This document shows, one piece after another, positions 59,384 through 64,000 of a DNA stretch of 64,000 bases. The stretch spans positions 55,680 to 119,679 of the forward strand of contig JAAYYU010000079.1 of the NCBI GenBank assembly GCA_012515235.1, written 5' to 3'. A program made the position numbers and the translations under genes. The notes under the pieces are model-generated. The model was given only the letters and a program-made list of their open reading frames with translations, was not told the origin of the DNA and ran no database searches. This DNA comes from Candidatus Anammoximicrobium sp. (lineage in GTDB: Bacteria; Planctomycetota; Planctomycetia; Pirellulales; Pirellulaceae). The first letter of the stretch is position 1, and each line of letters starts with the position of its first letter.

Positions 59384-60424
59384 CTATTCCGCGTCGGCAC
59401 CGTCAAGCGCCGCCTCGATATCCTCGTCCTCTTGCTCGTGCCCGACCTCGCGCAGCAACTCACCCACCTCGCGGCGGCCCAACCAGTAGTACACCACGCC
59501 GATCGCCGCGATGACGATCGTGATCACGCGGAAGACCAAGGCCACCAAAAAGCCATCGCCGCCGGCTTGGGCAGGAATCTCCTGGTACAGGATCCTCATC
59601 GCCGCTTCGAATGTGCCCAAACCCGCGGGCGCCAGCGGCAACGCCCCGGCGGTCAACGACAGCGGGACGATGATGAAATGGTCGGTCAGTGTCGGATGCT
59701 GTGCGAACACGGCGGCGGCGGACAAGTACAGCGACATGGCAAAGACCACGTGCACAGCCAGACTCACCGCCGCCACCACGGCCAGGATACCCCGTTTTCC
59801 CCGGTAGACCTTTAACGCCCCGGCCAAGCGGTGGACGACGACACCGATCTTCGGAATCCGATAGGCGGTCTGCATCAGCCGCGAACGATCCCAGCCGGGA
59901 AGCAGGATGACCGCAATCACCGCCGTCCCCGCCACAGTGGCCGCGAGCGTCAGGTTGCAGATGGTCCTGACCTCTGCGTCCCAGCCCGATGCGCCGCTGA
60001 ACAAGATCGCCGCACTGGCGACAACCAGCAACGAGTACAACCCGACCGCCCGGTCCAAAAACACGGTGGCCACCGCCTCCGTTCGTCGTCCCGGCTGCTC
60101 GCGGGCCAGAAACACCGCCTTGAACAGGTCGCCCCCAACGCTGCCGAAAGCCACGAAATTCAGCAAGTAGCCGACAAAACTCAACCGAAAGGCGTCGGCC
60201 AGCCGGAACGGCAAATCCAAAGCGCGGACCAACAGATACCAACGGACGAACGTCGCACAAACACAGAACATCGCCAACGCAAAACCGCTACCCAACAACG
60301 GCCAGCGAATGGAATGCTGTCCAAGTTGCCGCAACTGGTCCCGGTCGAGACTGCTGACCAACCATACGATAATCGCCAGTGGCAAGGCGATTTTGAGAAC
60401 CGTAACGACGTGACGTTTTTTCAA
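59384..60424 (-). CDS. UPF0104/lysylphosphatidylglycerol synthase-type membrane protein
   Basis: 346 residues from a TTG at 60424 (AGGA 8 nt upstream). Eight or so membrane helices are visible: KIALPLAIIVWLVSSLDRDQ, LLGSGFALAMFCVCATFVRW, FRLSFVGYLLNFVAFGSVGG, DLFKAVFLAREQPGR (the family's Gly-Asp-x-x-Arg/Lys loop), IIVPLSLTAGALPLAPAGLG and TFEAAMRILYQ. The C-terminal tail is acidic. Members include the flippase domain of MprF and archaeal AglD-type proteins; lipid transfer or flipping is likely, but no lipid can be named. Confidence 0.88.
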   Translation of the reverse strand: MKKRHVVTVLKIALPLAIIVWLVSSLDRDQLRQLGQHSIRWPLLGSGFALAMFCVCATFVRWYLLVRALDLPFRLADAFRLSFVGYLLNFVAFGSVGGDLFKAVFLAREQPGRRTEAVATVFLDRAVGLYSLLVVASAAILFSGASGWDAEVRTICNLTLAATVAGTAVIAVILLPGWDRSRLMQTAYRIPKIGVVVHRLAGALKVYRGKRGILAVVAAVSLAVHVVFAMSLYLSAAAVFAQHPTLTDHFIIVPLSLTAGALPLAPAGLGTFEAAMRILYQEIPAQAGGDGFLVALVFRVITIVIAAIGVVYYWLGRREVGELLREVGHEQEDEDIEAALDGADAE

Positions 60425-60816
60425 CGGGCAAGTCCTGTAAGGTGCGGATCGACGGGGCGACGCAGCACAGCAGCAGTTGGTTGACGCGAGAGTCCTGCCG
60501 CGTGCGGATCGTAACCAAACGTGCCGTGGATTTTCCTTCCCGGCAGCGTGCTTGGCAAGAACCGTTTGGAACCAGTGGTGTGCAATTGGCGGGAAAGAGG
60601 AGCAGCATGATCGCTAGATACCGGGGGGCTACGCCGCCCCGTTCGCCGAGGGACAGGGATAGCATCATCGCGGGGCGGGCTCGTGTCGCGGAAAGAAGTC
60701 GGTTTCTTTGCAGGCCAGCAGGTTCGTCGTCACCTTTGCTGTCCTTGACAGACCGAGGCGGCGGTGTTAACTTTCTCGTATCTGGACGCGAAATCCGTCC
60801 CGAAACACCAAAGACC
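60425..60816. other. 392-bp region upstream of tRNA-Ala
   Basis: Contains only the tRNA promoter. No gene is seen. Confidence 0.5.
60745..60773 (+). promoter_or_regulatory. Promoter of tRNA-Ala
   Basis: TTGACA, 17 nt, TAACTT, ending 43 nt before the tRNA. The -35 is perfect and the -10 is moderate. Confidence 0.55.
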
Positions 60817-60889
<73 letters not shown>

Positions 60890-60916
60890 CTTAACTAAGT
60901 CTCGCTGAAATCGGAG

Positions 60917-60932
60917 CTTAGGTTATCTTTCG
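60917..60932 (+). promoter_or_regulatory. Conserved integrase-proximal motif, second copy
   Basis: CTTAGGTTATCTTTCG, differing by two C/T changes from 10197-10212 and lying 27 nt after a tRNA gene, as there (28 nt). Confidence 0.5.
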
Positions 60933-61008
60933 CCGGTCAAAAAAGCGGCATTCCTGAGAAGGCCGTTACGCCTTTTACGCCTTTGCGAAGTGCAAAGGGG
61001 AATGCAGC

Positions 61009-61200
61009 ACGCCGAAACTCATCACCAGACCGCCGAAGTACGCTCGTCACAAGGACAGTGGACAAGCCGTGGTTAAGATCGACGGCAAGCTCCGCTATCC
61101 TTGCGGCGAAATCCAGCATGCTTTCAACCGTCGTCGGATTGCCCAAGCAGCAGTCGGACAATACGTGTTTGTCGGGACAGGCAGGCAATGCCATAATTAG
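61009..61200 (+). pseudogene. Integrase N-terminal remnant after tRNA-Ala
   Basis: Translation in one frame gives PKLITRPPKYARHKDSGQAV and VKIDGKLRYP, clearly the start of the same integrase type as 10292-11362 (there PRLISKAPKYRHHKASDQAV). The start codon is ACG instead of ATG, and the frame ends at a TAG at 61198-61200 after unrelated text. The remainder is deleted. Confidence 0.8.
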
Positions 61201-61634
61201 TTTCCCGGCTTAAGGTTAAATTGCGCGAACTGGGGCGACCTTCCCCGACCTCCGGCCCGCACGACATGCAGAAATCCCCGCACTAACTAGAACGGCAAAG
61301 GTGTGACCGATTTTTTCGTCGTAGCGTTTCGACGTAGCTCGAGATGCATGAGACGCCGCACCGCGGGGGCGCTGCCGGTACACGACGCCGCTCCAAGTCG
61401 GATTCGTCGTCAGTCCGCGGTCCGCTTTGCCGCTGCACCAGCCGCACTGCCTGGGGTCAGGCTTACAGATTTCAGTTTTCGCGGTCACAGGACTTCGCGC
61501 TTGGACGGCGACTGCCCCGCGAAAATTGAAATCTGGAGGCCTGATCCCAGACTCCGGGGAAACCGGGAAGCTGTTTCGGTCACCGTTGCGACGCAAGCGC
61601 GTTCCGCTTGGTCGGTGCGGCGGTTGGGGCGCGA
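61201..61634. other. 434-bp region with an inverted repeat
   Basis: No gene was supported. It contains the 98-bp inverted repeat described separately. Confidence 0.5.
61452..61549. repeat. 98-bp inverted repeat, MITE-like
   Basis: Left arm 61452-61484 (TGGGGTCAGGCTTACAGA ... GTTTTCGCGG) and right arm 61517-61549 are inverted copies over 33 nt with about four mismatches, separated by 32 nt. Seventeen bases of the left arm recur at 38170-38186. Confidence 0.8.
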
Positions 61635-64000
61635 TCACGATTTGCCGATGGGGACGGACTGGAGCCACTGCGGGTTCTCGCGCACGCCCTCGGCTTCCCG
61701 AATGGGCCAGGTCGCGCGGGCGTCGTCCCGATAGGGGCCGATGTCGCGAAACGGAATCGGCTCGAAGCCCAGTTTGAGGGCGGGCGAGTCGGGCTGGAGC
61801 GTAAAGTCGCCGTGCTCCGGATCGACCAGTCGCGGGTCAGCCACCACCGAATGCACGTCGGCGCCGGCCATCTGCCACGCCTCCCATTCCGTCGCCGGTT
61901 CCACTTCGTGCAGTTGCAGGTCGCTGATCTCCGCCCAGCCCTGGCTGGAGTTGAACTGGAAATGGAGCGTCAACTCGGTCACGCGGGCGTCGTAATCGGC
62001 CTCGCCGGCTTGGGGCAGATAGAATGCCGTCTGGCACGGGAATCCCTGGGCCGCCGTGGTGGCGTCCGACACGTCGGAACGTTTCAGAAAGCCCCGCGTG
62101 CCGAACGCCTTCCACAGGCCCTGGTTCTCGCAAACGAAACGGGCGACCAGTTCGCCGGTCGCGTCCTGGTGGCGCAACTGGAAGGTCAGACGGTAATGCT
62201 TGCCGGGCGTCAGCGCAAAGGCCGTCGAACGGACGCAGGTGTTCCTGATGTATTTCTTCTCCTTGTTGAACGCGCCGGGCAGTCGCAAGGCGTTCTTGTC
62301 CCCTGCCGTGACGATTTCCGCTTGAAGGTCCGGGAAGACCTTCTGGTACCAGCGCCAGTCGGCAGCCACGGTGCGGTCGGATGACTGGGCGATTTCTTCC
62401 GGTGCCAGACGCCGCGAGAAATCCGCGTTCGGAATCCGGTCGGTGAGTTCGGCGAGCGACTTCTTGAACGCCTGCCGGCCCGTTTTGACCGGCACCGTCC
62501 CGCCGTTCCAAACGAGGTTAGAGTCGATGGTGTTGTGCTGGAGGTTCACGCCGTTCTCGCGGATGTAACGCGAGTCCGGCTGGCTGGGGTAGTAGAAGAT
62601 GTTCCGCGTGATCACGTTGCCCCGCATGATCGTGCCGTCGGGCAGGAACGGGTTTGCCGGCGACACGTGCATGCCGCGCATAGCAGCCCACGCCGGATTG
62701 GTCATCAGCTCTTCGTAGCGTTTGAGCATCTTCGGCTGCCGGTCGCGGAGGAAGACGCCGCTGGGGGAATCGTTCCAGGTCTGCAGCGAAAGCTGGTGGG
62801 TCTTGCCCTGGGGGCCGGCGTTGTTGAGGAACAGGTTGTTGGAGATGTGGTTCTCGCGGGCGTTGTGCAGGTGCATCGCGCCGACCTGACAGCGTTCGAC
62901 GATGTTGCCGTAGACGTCGTTGCCGCAGCCGCTTTCATCCAGATAGATGCCCCACGCAAACACGAAAAACCGCCCGTGATTGTCGAACCCGATGCTGTCG
63001 CTGCAATGGTTGTAGCGGATCGTCTGCCAGCCGCCCGTCCAGCCGCCGGTGTAGGTGCAGCCTGTGTCCTCCATTTCCAGGTTGCAGTGGCGGATGCGGT
63101 TGTATTCCAGGGTGTGCAGGGCCCCGCCGTGGAAGATGCCGCAACGGGGCATATCGTGAATCAGATTGTGCGCGACGCGGACGCCGACGCCGCTGACCAT
63201 CACCCCGATGCCGTGACGGTTGAACTGCCCCACGTGGTGAATGTAGCAGTTGTCCACCACGTGGCCGCAACGTTCCAACCGCACCTGATTGCCGCCGCTG
63301 ACCGAGACGCCGTGGCCGCCGATATTCCAGATGTCGCAGCCGCGGACCGCGCCGTACGTGCCGCCATTCAGCGAAACAGCGGAACCCTGGAAGTAGCCTA
63401 AGTCGTGGATCGAGCACTTCTCGACCACCGCGTCGTCGCAGTTCGAGAAGCGAACCGCACACTGCTCGGCGCAACTCATTTCAAGCCCCCGGACGCGGAC
63501 GTGGTGAGTCTTGGTGAAACTCAGAATCTCCTGGACCGTGGGGACGGTCACTACGTCCCGCGCGAGATCCGCGCCGGCAGGCGGGATCAGGTACAGTTTC
63601 TGATTCTCCACGTCCTGGAACCACTCGCCGGGCGCGTCCAGTTCTTCCCGCAGGCCCATGATGCATAACCGGTCTTCGGGCCGCGCCGCATATTGCATTT
63701 TCTTTCCGAGCGTGATGGTGCGACTTGACGGATCGTAGGCCGCGATCTTCTCGATGCGGTTCCACCAGTTGTAGCGAGGAAAGATGCAGACTTCCCCGTC
63801 CTGAGGCCGCGACCACTCCCGCGCGTCTGGGGCGCGCAACACCACCGTATCCGTGCGCTCGCCCTCGATGTCCTGGTACATGGGCGGGCGAACGCCGTCC
63901 ACGTAGGCCCAGCCGCCGGAATACGGCCGGGCCGGATCCTCGTTGGGATAGCGGGCCCAGGTCAGACGCTTGCCGTTGAGATAGACTTGCCGGAAAGGAA
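61635..64000 (-). CDS. Large right-handed beta-helix protein, 5' end outside window
   Basis: 788 codons to the window edge; no start, as the frame runs on (QVYLNGKRLTWARYPNEDPA) to base 64000. The first visible part is the beta-sandwich insert seen also in the 25505 gene, then GEWFQDVENQKLYLIPPAGA and the helix coils: VVEKCSIHDLGYFQGSAVSL, GAVRGCDIWNIGGHGVSVSG, GCGNDVYGNIVERCQVGAMH and NNLFLNNAGPQGKTHQLSLQ. A C-terminal jelly-roll domain follows (LTFQLRHQDATGELVARFVC), then the ending PALKLGFEPIPFRDIGPYRD. It resembles glycan-active secreted proteins; the catalytic residues are not assignable. Confidence 0.87.
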   Translation of the reverse strand, partial: PFRQVYLNGKRLTWARYPNEDPARPYSGGWAYVDGVRPPMYQDIEGERTDTVVLRAPDAREWSRPQDGEVCIFPRYNWWNRIEKIAAYDPSSRTITLGKKMQYAARPEDRLCIMGLREELDAPGEWFQDVENQKLYLIPPAGADLARDVVTVPTVQEILSFTKTHHVRVRGLEMSCAEQCAVRFSNCDDAVVEKCSIHDLGYFQGSAVSLNGGTYGAVRGCDIWNIGGHGVSVSGGNQVRLERCGHVVDNCYIHHVGQFNRHGIGVMVSGVGVRVAHNLIHDMPRCGIFHGGALHTLEYNRIRHCNLEMEDTGCTYTGGWTGGWQTIRYNHCSDSIGFDNHGRFFVFAWGIYLDESGCGNDVYGNIVERCQVGAMHLHNARENHISNNLFLNNAGPQGKTHQLSLQTWNDSPSGVFLRDRQPKMLKRYEELMTNPAWAAMRGMHVSPANPFLPDGTIMRGNVITRNIFYYPSQPDSRYIRENGVNLQHNTIDSNLVWNGGTVPVKTGRQAFKKSLAELTDRIPNADFSRRLAPEEIAQSSDRTVAADWRWYQKVFPDLQAEIVTAGDKNALRLPGAFNKEKKYIRNTCVRSTAFALTPGKHYRLTFQLRHQDATGELVARFVCENQGLWKAFGTRGFLKRSDVSDATTAAQGFPCQTAFYLPQAGEADYDARVTELTLHFQFNSSQGWAEISDLQLHEVEPATEWEAWQMAGADVHSVVADPRLVDPEHGDFTLQPDSPALKLGFEPIPFRDIGPYRDDARATWPIREAEGVRENPQWLQSVPIGKS

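Overview
The window reads as a GC-rich chromosomal segment of a planctomycete (Planctomycetota, most like the Pirellulales side). This is inferred from the gene mix: Tat-exported Gfo/Idh/MocA oxidoreductases, ThuA/VCBS-repeat proteins, parallel beta-helix proteins, a sulfatase, a bacterial tetrahydromethanopterin-pathway gene (mch), a DUF3299 lipoprotein and a long acidic/proline-rich protein of a planctomycete-specific kind. No rRNA, CRISPR array or complete insertion sequence was seen. Both ends cut through genes.

Layout. 0-10 kb: carbohydrate-type oxidoreductases, an ApbE flavinyltransferase, a SUMF1-like protein, and a tight minus-strand unit of Gfo/Idh, mch and a RimK-type ATP-grasp ligase, then a ThuA/VCBS protein. 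10.1-18.0 kb: a 7.8-kb genomic island in tRNA-Asp(GTC), bounded by a 51-bp direct repeat (the 3' part of the tRNA). It carries a C-terminally truncated tyrosine integrase, an unknown protein with a possible defence-island motif, a small Cys-rich protein with an in-frame UGA, a pentapeptide-repeat/YbjN fusion and a PcfJ-like protein. 18-29.6 kb: CocE/NonD hydrolase, B12-binding radical SAM protein, CPBP protease, acidic low-complexity protein, secreted beta-helix and VCBS proteins. 29.6-35 kb: recG, a Ser/Thr kinase with a degenerate receiver domain, a sulfatase. 35-37.5 kb: overlapping cysH and Rrf2 regulator; a broken HNH gene with its usual small partner. 38.5-41.8 kb: FHA-GAF-class III nucleotide cyclase followed by a cyclic-nucleotide-binding-domain methyltransferase. 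41.9-46.2 kb: agarase-like glycosidase, SMP-30 lactonase, URO-D-like protein. 46.5-64 kb: secreted protein, rplM-rpsI, LamB-like porin, rhomboid protease, PLP decarboxylase, PQQ-like propeller, DUF3299, macrodomain, beta-helix proteins, a UPF0104 membrane protein, and tRNA-Ala(GGC) followed by the fossil of a second integrase.

How the parts work together. Most of the exported proteins (glycosidase, lactonase, sulfatase, beta-helix proteins, porin, Gfo/Idh enzymes) fit extracellular or periplasmic polysaccharide use. The cyclase and CNB-methyltransferase look like one signalling module. Two tRNA genes carry related integrase genes or remnants at nearly the same distance, a third tRNA fragment lies at 25.06 kb, and several inverted repeats are scattered between, so related tRNA-targeting elements have repeatedly marked this segment.
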